DNA of 64,000 bases, from positions 115,970 to 179,969 of the forward strand of contig CAJNOL010000260.1 in the NCBI GenBank assembly GCA_905250125.1, written 5' to 3'. Under the pieces are notes generated by a model. It was given only the letters and a program-made list of their open reading frames with translations. It was not told where the DNA came from and did not search any database. Below are positions 1 to 14,065 of the stretch, one piece after another. How positions within the stretch are numbered: position 1 is the first letter of the stretch; the number at the start of each line of letters is the position of its first letter. The DNA comes from Rotaria sordida. Lineage: Eukaryota > Rotifera > Eurotatoria > Philodinida > Philodinidae. The position numbers and the translations under genes are program-made.

Positions 1-17
1 GAAAATTTTCGACATCG

Positions 18-3000
18 ATGAAGAACTCGAATTTATCGTTAAATTATCATGTTTCAAATCAAGCATGTCAATCATCGAATTCAAATCATCATCCCCCTCA
101 TCTTCGTGGTAAAGCTATTGGTCTATGGTATGCACAACATCAACGATCTGCCAACTCTACTCGGACATCATCAAAATTTCATCCATCTCCATCACAACCA
201 GTAGCAACTATTGAATTATCTCCAAATGAAATTCAACATGTTACAGAAATTCATCAATTATTTAATCATCAAAAAGATTCACGAAAACATTTTAGAAGAT
301 CTTCAACAAATATTAATGCTAATGAAGAAGATAATACATCAATCGATGATGCTGAACATGCTATTCAATTTGAAAAATTATATTGTTCATTTCAATATTT
401 TGAATCACTCGATCGTAAACCAGATATTGATCAAAATTTATTCGATGATTTACGAAAGAAACAATCTTCATCATTATATCAAAAATTAAATATTCAACGA
501 GCTTGTTTACCTATCACTGATTGGCGTCAACAAATTCTCGATACTATCGAACAAAATCAAATATTTGTTCTTGTAGGTGAAACTGGATCAGGTAAATCTC
601 TTAATAACAACAAAAAACAAAAAGAAATGAATTTAATTTATAATTTTATTGTTTTAAGGAAAAACAACACAAACAGCTCAATTTATTCTTGATGATCAAA
701 TTTTAAAAAATCAAGGTAGTCTTTGTCGAATAGTTTGTTCACAACCACGTCGAATTAGTGGTAAATTCATTGTTTTATTCTTTTTGATATTTTCCTATTA
801 AAATTTTTATCTTATTTTAGCAACATCAGTTGCTCAACGTGTAGCACAAGAACGTGGTGAAATAAATCTTGGTGATTCAGTTGGTTATCATATTCGTCTT
901 TCAGCTCAATTACCACGTAAAAATGGTTCAATTCTATTTTGTACAACAGGAATGTTACTTAAATATATTGAAAAATATACGAATTTTGAACATTTTTCTC
1001 ATATAATTCTCGATGAAATACATGAAAGAAATATAGAAATGGATTTTTTACTTATTTTTATAAAACGTTTATTAAAAATACGTCAAAATATGAAAGTTAT
1101 ATTAATGAGGTAAATATTTATTTTTCTTCTGAAAAAACAAAATTTAATTTTTGATATTTGGCTTTTTCATTTTAGTGCATCGATTCAAGCTGAAAAATTT
1201 AGTTTTTATTTTAATAATTGTCCAATTTTACGTATTCAAGGAAATATGTATCCAGTGAAAGAATATTTTCTTGAAGATTATATAACAAAATTAAAATATC
1301 CGTATGATAATATGATATATAATCATCGATTAAATCGAAAATTTCATAACGAAACAGATCATACAAATTATGATCATTATATAAGTGAACTTCAATTTGA
1401 TTTAGTTAAACAACATAAATCAATTGATGTTTTTCAAAAAATTCAGGCTATTGGAACTGATTTTGGTTTAGAAATTAATTGTGATTTAGTTGTTAGTGTT
1501 ATTGAATTTATATGTCGAATATCTTCTCAAGGTATTGATTTTATTCAAAAAAGATAAAGATTTGCAAAAATATCTGACTTGAATGTGCATTATGAAAACA
1601 TAATCGATTTTAATTTATATATTTTCTACAATAATTTTTACATTATAGCTTAAACTATAACGTAAAGAATTTTACTTTCGATTAGAGATCATAAACGCAT
1701 TAAGAACGATCGATTTCAGTCTGATCTAATCCAAATTTGAGAAATCAGTAGATTTGCCATAAAAATTCGAAGTTTATCATGGGATTTTTAGTTGAAATTA
1801 ACGGAACATCTGGCAATTTCCTCTTGAAGAAAAATCTCCATTCCCATAAGTGCTTTTTGTGTACTCAAAAAGTGAGTACACTCTCGAATCGGTCAGTGTG
1901 TCCGTCCGTCCGTTAACACGATAACTTTTGAAAGGAGAGTCCAATCGCGATGAAATTTTCTACACAGTTCAGTCTTAACAATATCTCGGTCGAGTTCGAA
2001 GATGAGAAGGATTGACCGAGCCCTTCCTGAGTTATTGCAAAAATACTCATTTTCCCCTATACCTTCCCTATGGAAAGATCGACCCATTCCCGCTTTCGTA
2101 AACAACTTTTCCCATCATAGTCAAATAAAACCCCAACTATTATATACCATTCGATAGAGAATTTCAAGAGCTACAACATGGTATATAAAACATAAAGAAA
2201 CAAGAAGGCTAGCTCGCCTATTGCAAAGATAAATAAACGGAAATTGGTTCTGTTTTTTGTCTGCACTCTAATCGATCCCCAATTCGAGCTTTATCTTCCG
2301 ATCACAAAGATAATACTTCGAGATTTTCTCGGATGGAGAACTCGAATCTGTAATCCACTTGACTTGAAGCCCCATTGGTTGAGCACTGACCAAAAGAAAT
2401 CAAATTATAGGAAAAAACGAGTTTTTTAGGATAACTCAAGGCGAAGAGTCGAAATCTTCTCTGTATTCACTCCGAAATCCTATTGTTTGAGCAGTAGCCA
2501 ATAGAATTCAAGTGTTTATAGAAAGGGTTTGCCAGGCTAATTTTTATATCCACACATTGTAGGATGACCGATTTGTCTCATTCACTTTTTGAAGTACACA
2601 TAACTCTCGGATTTAAATCCGAGGTTTCCACATTTATTTCTTTGTCATCTTAGCTTGATAGCAGCGATATTTTCTTAGAAATCATGTAAAATGAGAAAAA
2701 AAGAAAATCATTAAACTGTATATGATCAATTATTTTACGATTGTTTATTGAAATATGCATAAAAATAAACTAGAAAAATTAAATCATGTACAATTTGTGG
2801 CACTTTTGAAATACGGCTGTATTGTCTTGAAAAAAGGACACTTTGTTTAAAGAGATGTGAGCTACTTAGGAAATAATTACAAAATTGTGTACAATACTAG
2901 TCAATGTTCTCATATGCACTTTCACAAAAATAATATTCATGTAACATTGCAATAAATTAAATCTTTTTCCTTTTTATTTTTTGCTATTGATTTACAATGC

Positions 3001-3759
3001 CTCACTAAGTTAACGTTAAAACCTAAAACTCCGGACACGTGATAAACCTAGTCAATTTACCTACCCATATTATTCAAATCGGACAGAAACTACCGATATA
3101 CTCGTCAATACTTATAGATACCGATGGTAGTGCGAACGAACGTGTAACATGAATGATGTATTCAATAAAAAAAAATAGAAGTCTACAATTATGTGGGTTT
3201 TTTAAAGAGTTTAGCTTGTTCGATATGAAGATTTAGTTCGATGATCAATTTCACGTTAAACTTATTATTGTTCTCTCTTCTAATCCTAGAAAAAAGCGAA
3301 ACAATTATTTTTTTCGAATGTCTTTCTGACTATATATTTCAAAAAAATTTAAAACATTTCATATCTAATTTTAAATAAATGATTAAACATCAAAAATTTC
3401 AGGTACAATTCTTGTATTTCTTCCTGGTTGGAGTGATATCATTAAATGTACTCAATTACTTCGTCAAAGAACATTATTAGCATCATATCTTCATATATTA
3501 CCATTACATAGTTTATTACCATTACATAATCAACAAGAAATATTTGATCCATCACCTCATCCAAACTTACGTAAAGTTATTTTATCAACATCAATTGCTG
3601 AAACATCGATTACTATTGATGATGTTGTTTATGTTCTTGATACTGGTCGAACAAAAGCAAGTGATTATGATCTTGAAACACAAGGAAAATGTCTTTTACC
3701 AACAAATATTTCACGAGCGAATTTACTTCAAAGAAAAGGTTTTATTTAAAATAACAAAA

Positions 3760-3790
<31 letters not shown>

Positions 3791-6700
3791 TCTTTTTTGT
3801 TTAAATAGGACGAGCTGGTCGAACACAACCCGGTGAATGTTATCGTTTATTTACACGTTGTAATGAACGTCTTTCATTTGTTGATTTTCCTCAAGCTGAA
3901 ATGATCACATCACGTTTAGATAATATTTATTTACAAGCTAAATTATTAAATGTAGATAATATTAAAATATTTCTTCAAGATGCACTTGATCCACCATCAA
4001 TTGAAGCTATTGAACATGCAGAAAAATTTCTATGTGATATTGGTGCATTAGTATCTGAGACAAATGAATTAACACCAATTGGAAAAATTCTTGCTCAGTA
4101 AATTGTTTAAAACAATTAAAAAAAAAAAAGAAAAGAATTTGTTTTTAGTTTACCAATGGATCCTCAAATTGGAAAATTATTAATTATGGGTTATTTATTT
4201 TCTTGTTTTGATCCAATATTAACAATTGCATCGATTTTAAGCTATCGAGATCCGTATGTATATGAAAATATGCATACAACAGCATAACTTAACATTGCTA
4301 ACACCGGATTATATTTTGTTTACAAAAATTTTTCTAGCCCTTTAAGACTTTGAGAAAATTCTAGATTCGAAAAGTGGCCAGATTCTTGCCATCTTTGAGG
4401 AAAGTATTTTTCTCTAAAAAAAAAAAAGTAGAAAGACCTATGGAATAAATCTTCGAGTTCTTGCTCTATCGTTCTTTATGAAAAATTTTGTTCTAATAAT
4501 TTCGTTGTTGGAAAAAGTCTACATGCTTTCTCAACTAGGGGTTTTCTAAACAAGTTGTATTCAGTGTAGTCGATACACACACCTTAGCACAGCTTCAAAC
4601 TTGATAAAACTTTTACAAAATGTTTTGCTCTGTCTAACTTCTGCATTCTTTTGTCTGAGAAGTATTTTAAGAGAAAAATAAGAACATATTTGATATCAGT
4701 ACAAAAAACTGCATCAAATAATGTGCCATTTATTAATTTTTAAAATGGAAATTTTTCCAACTAAAGTTTAGAGTAAGGATCTTTCCTCATGCATTTTACA
4801 TCGAAAATTTTTCTTTACGAATTTCACTTTTTTTCTCATCAATTTTTCTGTTGAGTACTGGAAATAAATATTTCTATGAAAAGAGTGCGGTTTTTGATAG
4901 AAAATAATCTATATCCACGTGTTCCATAGAAATTGCCTATTGTGTAGAGGCACGAGGAATGGATGCATAGTGGTTAAGTGTTCCAGAATAGATCGCGTTG
5001 TATGTGGATGAATTTCATAAAACAGGAAGCCGTTACGCCCTATGCGTTCCCATAAGTTGTGCTCATGAAAAAATGTATTTGTTTTTGTTTTAATTGCAAT
5101 ATAATTTTTCTTGAAGTTTTGTTGCTCCAATTGATAAAATTCAAGAAATAAATGAAATACGTCGTCGTTTTGCTGATAATACAATGTCAGATCATTTAAT
5201 GTTAGTAAATATTTATCAAGAATGGAAAAGACAAAGAAATTATCGTGATAAAAATCGTTTTTGTTCTGAAAATTTTCTTAATTCAAATCATATGAAAATG
5301 ATTGATAAAGTACGAAATCAATTAAAACATCTTATTCAAGATTATTTTGCTTCATATACAGGTTAGATTATTTAGAAATTTAATCTAAGTTTATTTATAC
5401 GAAGTTGTTTTTATCTTTTTTGTTTGTTTTAATAAATAGATGATGCAAATAGAAATAAAAATAATTATGATCTAATCTGTGCACTTATGTGTGCTGGATT
5501 CTATCCAAATATTGCACGTATTCGTCTATCATTAGATAAATCATCTAAACGACCATGTTTATTGGAAACTAAATATGAAAAACGAATTTTAATACATCCA
5601 AGATCAATTAATGCAAAACTCAGGGTAAATTTATTTATAGAAAATTTGAAATAATATTTCTCATCATATTTTTTTCGTGAACATTTCAATCATTAATAAA
5701 AGAATGTTTTTCTTGTTTTATATAACAAAGTCTTAGAATATCCTGAAACTTTCATCCGAAAAGGAATGTTTCTTTGTCGATTTATTGAGTTTTCAAGTGA
5801 ACTCGATTTTTATGACATATCTGTGGCAAAGGGCTATTTTTGAATATTCAATTTCTTGACGAAGGAACATTCTTTTTAGCTGAAACTTTCAAGATATTCT
5901 AAGAGTCATTAGATTTATCTATAGGTAAAATTTTAAATCAAAATTCTGTCATTTGATTTTTTTTTGAGAAACTACCTACAAATGAATCAAATATCCAGTA
6001 AATCGATCATAAATTGACGACAAAGTTCCATGTGAACGAACCCTTTTAGGCTTTTGCTATCCTCATTGAGATCTACCTGTAGGTCCAATATGAACTCAAA
6101 CAGCAGGTGCCATTTGGAGTAGTTCCCTGGTTAGAAAACAACAACATCCTCTATTAGAAGACCACTCACAGGAAAAATTTCCCAAGGCGTAATGGAAAGT
6201 GATGAAATTTCCAACAGCTCTTTTTTTTGGAAGTCTGATAAATTTTTTTGGGCTTTCAGCACCTAAAAATCCCATTTTTGAGTCATGCCTGTTTGAATAT
6301 TAGAAAAATTTTTCAAAAATCCTTGGTTTTCTTCTTAAAACCTAGCGCGCAATAGAGGGCCATCTTTGGAGGAGCGAAATAAATTTCCATGATATCATCT
6401 TTTATTCTAGAAGACATGTTTATGACTCTCATCAGATTCAGTTGGAATATTATTACGTGCTATCAAGAGATAATTCTTAAAGTTTGGATAAATCTATCGA
6501 ATCTCAAAAATATAAACTCTAGTAATCCTTCGAAATATTTTCAATAAAATTTTATGAAATATAAATTAAACGTAAAATATCGACGTATAAATTGGGTTTT
6601 ATTTTTCGACATGTGTTTGTAACATTCATTAAACTGTATTCATAAGAATCTGATATATTTACATTAATTCTATTCATCTTAGTTTTCAATCAGTAACTAT

Positions 6701-8057
6701 CATGAATGATTTTTCTAGCGATTTTTATTGATCCGAGGTCGAATCATGTTTGAATTATTGTACCTTATTCATATATTACGAATATAATTATAAAATTCAT
6801 TCCGTCTTACATACATTTTACTATACCAAAGAAAATTCTTATGTTATTAATGATTTGTTTTTATCATCAGTAGAATAATGCTTTATTTGATGCTTTCAAA
6901 AATAGTTCTAATGACATTTTTACACCACTTTGTGGTTAAAGAATGCTATTTGCATATAGATAAATTATCATAAATGATTATACCTCTGAGGGAATTCATC
7001 CTTTCTCGACTGGAAATTTTTTAAATTCTTAATGTTTTGTTTTTATCTGCAGTGTGTACAGTTTGAAATATTCTCTATCTACTGAACAAATTTCAAGAAT
7101 TAATATATAACTATAGAAGCTGGAATAGATAGAATATGTTCGCTGAAAAACATCAAAACTAACACATTATTTCATTGTTTTTGGAAAAAAATAAGCTTGT
7201 TTGCAAGAAAAAAGTAGAAAATCATCTCCTTCTCGTTTCTCAACCACAATGCATCTGATCAAACTGAAATGTTCTTCTACTCATACTAGAAAGTGATTAG
7301 AATGCCTACTTTATTTTTTGTTTCAAAATATGATGTACCACTGACTATTCCAGGTTTTACAAACAAAAGTCCCAATTAAAGAAAAATATATGTTTTTGAG
7401 GATATTCTCAAAATTTTATGTGATAAAAAGAAATAAAAAAAGAATTAGTCAACTCAAGTAGTATGTAGTTTCAAATGTCAAGATTGTTCTTTATTTGTTC
7501 CTTTATCAAATTATAACTTTTGATTTATTTATCATGAAATAATTTGAAAATTTTTCTAGGATAATGATATCCGTCGTTCTTCCGTTCAATCAACATTAAT
7601 TGTTTATCATGAAAAAATTCGTACGTCAAGTATATATATTCATGATACAAGTTTTATATCACCATATGCATTACTTTTTTTTGGTAAAAGTCAATTAACA
7701 ACAGAAAAATCTACAAATACAACAATAAATAATAATGATAATATAATATTAATTGATAATTGGATAAAAATAAATATTGATAATAAAACAAATGAATTAA
7801 TTTATGTATTAAAAGAAAAATTTAATTATTTAGTTGAAAAAAAAGCATTAAAGAAAAATATTTTTCTAGATAATGAACAACATTTAATTGAAACAATAAT
7901 TCATTTTATAACAAAACAAGATAAAAATTTATTAATACAAAATAAATTAATTGATGATTATTCAAAGAAAAATATTATTTATGAAGATTGGGATGATGAT
8001 GATAATGATAGAAGAGATTTATCAAATACAAATTCTTCTGTATTTAATCAGAATTAA
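18..8057 (+). CDS. DHX36: DHX36-like DEAH/DEIH-box RNA/G-quadruplex helicase
   Basis: Ten exons, all phase-consistent: 18-591, 659-760, 821-1109, 1176-1531, 3403-3738, 3809-4097, 4149-4253, 5117-5361, 5440-5624, 7560-8057. They encode about 992 aa (human DHX36 about 1008). Seen: an N-terminal [13 protein letters not shown] segment (residues 28-40) matching the DHX36-specific motif that binds G-quadruplex tetrads; Walker A GETGSGKT (187-194, split by intron 1); motif II with [43 protein letters not shown]; and a C-terminal OB-fold-like region with SPYALLFFG. Known of the family: ATP-dependent 3'-5' unwinding of G4 DNA/RNA and AU-rich mRNA turnover, in nucleus and cytoplasm. Introns 4 (1532-3402), 7 (4254-5116) and 9 (5625-7559) are unusually long; introns 4 and 9 carry inverted-repeat insertions. 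The first in-frame ATG is at 18, but the frame is open to the window edge, so the true start may lie upstream. Identification is firm from the paired N-terminal motif and helicase core. Confidence 0.93.
1858..2600. mobile_element. TIR-bearing non-autonomous DNA element in DHX36 intron 4
   Basis: Terminal inverted repeats: TGTGTACTCAAAAAGTGAGT at 1858-1877 and, reversed, TGTGTACTTCAAAAAGTGAA ending at 2600. They are near-identical apart from a one-base indel and one substitution over about 20 bp. The interior (743 bp) is richer in G+C than the intron around it and contains GTCCGTCCGTCCG at about 1901-1913 plus an approximate internal direct repeat (about 2369-2410 and 2480-2522, sharing the core ATTGKTTGAGCA). 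No transposase-length ORF is seen. A stretch at about 2142-2167 matches the sub-terminal part of the large foldback at 22727-24352. A target duplication was not clear. Superfamily is not assigned. Confidence 0.6.
4254..5116. other. Long DHX36 intron 7, no recognised element
   Basis: This 863-bp intron has a GT start (4254) and AG end (5116) and joins D-P to F-V-A-P, matching the DHX36 family. About 4915-5070 is less AT-rich, with a short tRNA-like stretch (TAGTGGTTAAGTG at about 4970-4982) that could be a Pol III A box of a SINE head. No matching B box was seen, so no element is called. Nothing else stands out. Confidence 0.5.
5731..5904. repeat. Short palindromic foldback (MITE-like) in DHX36 intron 9
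   Basis: Inverted arms of about 45 bp: 5731-5776 begins TCTTAGAATATCCTGAAACT, and the reverse complement of 5860-5904 begins TCTTAGAATATCTTGAAAGT. About 84 bp separates them. The arms are roughly 85% identical and would form a stable hairpin. There is no coding capacity. It is likely a miniature inverted-repeat element or the footprint of one. Confidence 0.65.
6050..6115 (+). repeat. Single arm of a dispersed inverted-repeat family
   Basis: This stretch, with core GGTCCAATATGAACTCAAAC at about 6082-6101, matches both arms of the foldback at 40868-41113 in the RNF20 gene. Only one arm is visible here, so it looks like a truncated or decayed copy. It lies in DHX36 intron 9. The rest of the intron up to 7559 is AT-rich sequence with no feature I recognise. 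Confidence 0.5.
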
Positions 8058-8170
8058 ATCTTTATTTTGTTTCATATATATATATATATGGAAAGAGATA
8101 TTGAAACGCAACGATTTTCAATTAGATTCAAATTGTTTTGTTTACATTTTTTATTTTAGATATATATATT

Positions 8171-8202
8171 TTTCTAGGTTTTATTTTCATTTGGACAATG
8201 TA
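8171..8202 (+). promoter_or_regulatory. Splice acceptor just upstream of membralin ATG
   Basis: A pyrimidine-rich TTTCTAG ends at 8177, 25 nt before the membralin ATG. The preceding gene stops at 8057, so the whole intergenic spacer is 145 bp. There is little room for a separate promoter and upstream exon. This fits trans-splicing of a leader onto the second gene of a closely spaced pair. It is an inference from position and consensus only. Confidence 0.5.
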
Positions 8203-10944
<2,742 letters not shown>

Positions 10945-12284
10945 AATCTCTATAGATTATTAATTAAACAATGTATATCGTTTAATATTTCTTTTCTTCA
11001 ATATACGTTTTTTTTTTTCTAATGAGTGTATTAGTGAGCTTTTTATTTTTGTCTTATGTTCATATATGTAGTGCTGTGACTATATTTTTCATTTCTTTAA
11101 ACAGTATAAAAGAACGAATGTATTGATAATAAATATAATCCCATGCACACTCAAATTTTGAACGTATGTTTTCTTTTTTTTTACTTTGTATTAAAATAGT
11201 TGATTTGGGAAAGAAAAAAAACTCTCTAGAAATATTCTATGATATTTGAAAAGATAAAATAGAAGATGAGAATGAGTTTGCGCTGACATCGAATGTTTAA
11301 TAAATATAGAAAATATCACTTTTATTACCGAAGCATAGTTGAGTAATAAGTCTTCCCACGTCAAATAAGTAGATCTCAAAGAAAGAAATACTGTTTTACA
11401 TGGTTCGATATTACCAGCATCTATAGCTTCACACTTTTTGTCATGAATTTATTTTTTGAAATAGACTTGGGACAATATTTAAACGCATCTTACTTCGTTA
11501 GGAAAACTGCTTGTTCAACTGGAACGTATATTTTAAAATTTGTATGAAGCAATATTTTCGAATCTTTTCTCAGCAATTGTTTAATGTTTTTTGTTAAAAA
11601 ACAAAAGACATATTTTTGAGCTAATACGTTAAATTTAACAGAAAATATTTAATCCTTACACTATATTATAGAATGAACATTTCTGTACATAATCGTGTGT
11701 TGGTCGATCTTGTGGAATTTTCGATGGAAAAGTTAGAAAAATTTTATAGAAACATCTATTGCTGAAAATACGACTTTTTCACGTTTTCTATGGGATGCGA
11801 TTTCTATTAAAAAATTTGTTCGTTTTTTACAGAAATACTCTACAAAGTCATGAAATGGGTAGTGTTGTAGACATTTTGTCTAATCTATAATCTGAATATG
11901 ATAATGAAAACCTATGAAGAGTTTTCTCGAGTACAGTATGTCGTCCAAAAAGTGTTTTTGCTTGTATAAAATCAATTTTTAGTACTCGCAAAAAAAATCT
12001 ATAGTTTTTGAACGAAAAATCTTAGAAAATCTCTGAAAAATAAATTTAAAAAGATGACATCATGCAGATTTTATAACATACGTTCCAATTCAAAAAGCTC
12101 ATTTTTCAGAACAGAGCCATATGCGTTTTAATGTCGTGCCGAGACTTATTGTATAGAGGTTATACATTATCTTAACAAATTTTTCATGGCATACATGCAT
12201 TTCAAGATACTCACTTCGCGTTAACATGTGTTTTTTGCTAATATTCTTCATTTCTCCAAATTTGCTGTCCCATGTCACCTATTT
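10945..12284. other. Membralin 3' flank with a degenerate foldback
   Basis: No gene seen. About 11513-12096 is bounded by inverted repeats: TGGAACGTATATTTTAAAAT at about 11520-11539, and its approximate reverse complement at about 12067-12086. This suggests an old inverted-repeat element of about 580 bp. The arms drift apart quickly inward. The rest is AT-rich. Confidence 0.4.
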
Positions 12285-12695
12285 TTTAGCAACTGCGACG
12301 CAATTACGCACAATTGCGAAAAGAAAATCGCAGTTACGCGTAGTTGCAAAAAAAAATCGTAGTTACGCGTAGCTATGATTTTTTCATCCCAACTACGCGC
12401 AACTGTGTCGCAGTTTTTCGCAGACACGACGGAAATACGTCGTAGCTGCGTCGTGATTCGATCGCAATCGAAAATATAGGTTGATCCTTTTCTCTCTCAA
12501 TCATTTAACCGTATGGGACTCTTGCGAATGTGTGAGCTTGTTGATTATATGGGTTTGCTTCACAAAACAACAATTTATCCAAATTGTCTTCTAACAGCAT
12601 GTTTTCGATTACAATCGAATTGCGACGTAGTTATGCGTAGTTACAAAAAGAAATCGCAATTACGTGCAACTGCGACTTTTTCATCGTAACTACGC
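12285..12695. repeat. ACGCG-rich palindromic repeat clusters
   Basis: Two clusters (12285-12480 and about 12605-12695) are made of degenerate units built on (T/A)ACGCGTAG and TTGCGA, in both orientations. Examples are GTTACGCGTAGTTGC near 12333, GTTACGCGTAGCT near 12361, AACTACGCGCAACTG near 12399 and AACTACGCGTAG near 12687. They are far richer in CpG than the surroundings. The second cluster runs straight into the G/T-rich tract at 12699. There is no coding sense. Units are short, self-complementary and irregularly spaced. Confidence 0.65.
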
Positions 12696-12698
12696 GTA

Positions 12699-12867
12699 GG
12701 GTGTGGGTGTGGGTTTGGCTGTGGATGTATAGTGTGTGAGTGGGTGTAGCGTGCCTGCGGGTATGGGTGTGGCGTGGGTGTGAGTGTCGGTGGATCAAGA
12801 GAAGACTCTCACCCAAATCCAGACCCAGACCCATACCCGCATTCACATCCACCCACGCCCACACCAG
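12699..12867. repeat. Telomere-like G-rich/C-rich palindromic tract A
   Basis: The plus strand is G/T-rich for about 90 bp (GGGTGTGGGTGTGGGTTTGG and related, about 12698-12790). A short non-repetitive centre (AAGAGAAGACTCTC) follows, and then C/A-rich units (ACCCATACCCGC, CCACCCACGCCCACACC) up to about 12866. The units resemble TGTGGG, the published telomere repeat of bdelloids, but are degenerate. The G-then-C order is that of two telomere ends joined head to head. It also has clear G-quadruplex potential. Confidence 0.6.
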
Positions 12868-13134
12868 AAATGGTCTCTCTCTCATGTGAGAAACGAACTG
12901 AGTCAAGAGTATGAGTATGAACAATAAATAGAGACCTCGTTTTTCTACTAAGGGTATCTTGTCTTGCTTTTGACTACTTCGTGGTGCTTCTCATGGATAC
13001 AATCGTTAGAACTAAAGATCTGGGACAGGTTTGACCGCAAATCCAACCGTATTTAAAAAATGGAGGAAAATCCAATAGATCTTAGGTCTTTTGATTCAAT
13101 GCGACCTCTACTCTTCAATAGTATAGTTTTAGAC

Positions 13135-13252
13135 AACCACATCCACATTCACACCTGCTTTCACACTATCGCCCACACCCACCCCCCACACGCACATTCA
13201 CACCTGCTCCCACACTCTTCCCCACACCCACACCCACACCCTTATTTGCATT
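13135..13252. repeat. C/A-rich telomere-like tract B
   Basis: The plus strand reads CCACATCCACATTCACACC, then two approximate copies of a unit containing ACACGCACATTCACACCTGC, ending CCCACACCCACACCCACACC. It has C-strand orientation only, with no opposite arm next to it. It lies about 270 bp from tract A, so the two may be one rearranged array. Confidence 0.55.
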
Positions 13253-13584
13253 AGTTTTTCATGCCATGAACTGAGTATTTCAATAGTAGACAACAAGAAT
13301 CTTTCTGAAGTTTATCAATATCATTAATATCACATTAATTTCGATATCCTCTGGAGCTTAAGTAGTATAGAAATCAAGAAATATATATGATGTGTTTGAA
13401 AATTAACTTGTACGTATATAATATATGATCTTAAAGTGCATTGATGCATCACTTGATGGTCTATTGACCACTTCTTTACAATTGATGTCAATAAATCACA
13501 AATAAATACGCTTTCGAAGAAGTAATCTCTTATATTTTCGATCGTATCAACCGGTTAAAAAGGCTTATTTCGTCGAATTAAAAC

Positions 13585-13965
13585 ATGAAGTTATCGAACA
13601 TAGCTAAACATCTTCTCTATTTGGCTAAAAATGAATATGGATCTAAAAGTTCTGCAACAACTGCCGATGAAATTTTTACTGCAGAATGATTATTCGAAGT
13701 TTTGAAGTCATTTAAAAACAGCTACTTCAATAAGCTCTATACTTATGATACTCTCGAATTTAACGATGAATATGATGAAGTGACTGATGAAGAAGAGAGC
13801 GATGATAAAATTGATGATTACAGTGAGAATGAAGATTCTGACATAAAAAATTGTTTTACATTAGAAGAAATGGAAAATATAATCGAATGGGTTGACCAAC
13901 ATCCGAATGTAGGAATTTCTTCTATTTCACATCGATTTAGAAAGGTCAAATACATGTATTATATT
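13585..13965 (+). pseudogene. Transposase-like fragment with helix-turn-helix, cut by gap
   Basis: A reading frame from ATG 13585 runs to the assembly gap, with one in-frame TGA at 13687-13689. It has an acidic stretch (DEEESDDKIDDYSENEDSD), followed by FTLEEMENIIEWVDQHPNVG and SSISHRFRKVKYM. That looks like an N-terminal DNA-binding region of a DDE-type transposase. I do not recognise the family with certainty and no catalytic domain is visible before the N run. It could also be an unrelated regulatory protein. Sequence after the gap (14066 onward) does not continue it recognisably. Confidence 0.4.
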
Positions 13966-14065
13966 NNNNNNNNNNNNNNNNNNNNNNNNNNNNNNNNNNN
14001 NNNNNNNNNNNNNNNNNNNNNNNNNNNNNNNNNNNNNNNNNNNNNNNNNNNNNNNNNNNNNNNNN
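13966..14065. other. Assembly gap of exactly 100 N
   Basis: One hundred N, the usual placeholder for a scaffold gap of unknown size. Features on either side may not be adjacent in the genome, and reading frames drawn through it are meaningless. Confidence 0.99.

Noticed and set aside
4909-5184. 91-codon minus-strand open frame across a DHX36 intron/exon border
   Set aside because: It overlaps exon 8 of a well-supported gene on the other strand. The His-rich part falls in the intron and has no recognisable motif.
12631-12924. His/Thr-rich 97-codon minus-strand frame
   Set aside because: It is the translation of the G/T-rich and C/A-rich tracts; the HTHTH pattern reflects the repeat, not a protein. 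The same applies to 13060-13254 and 60409-60649.
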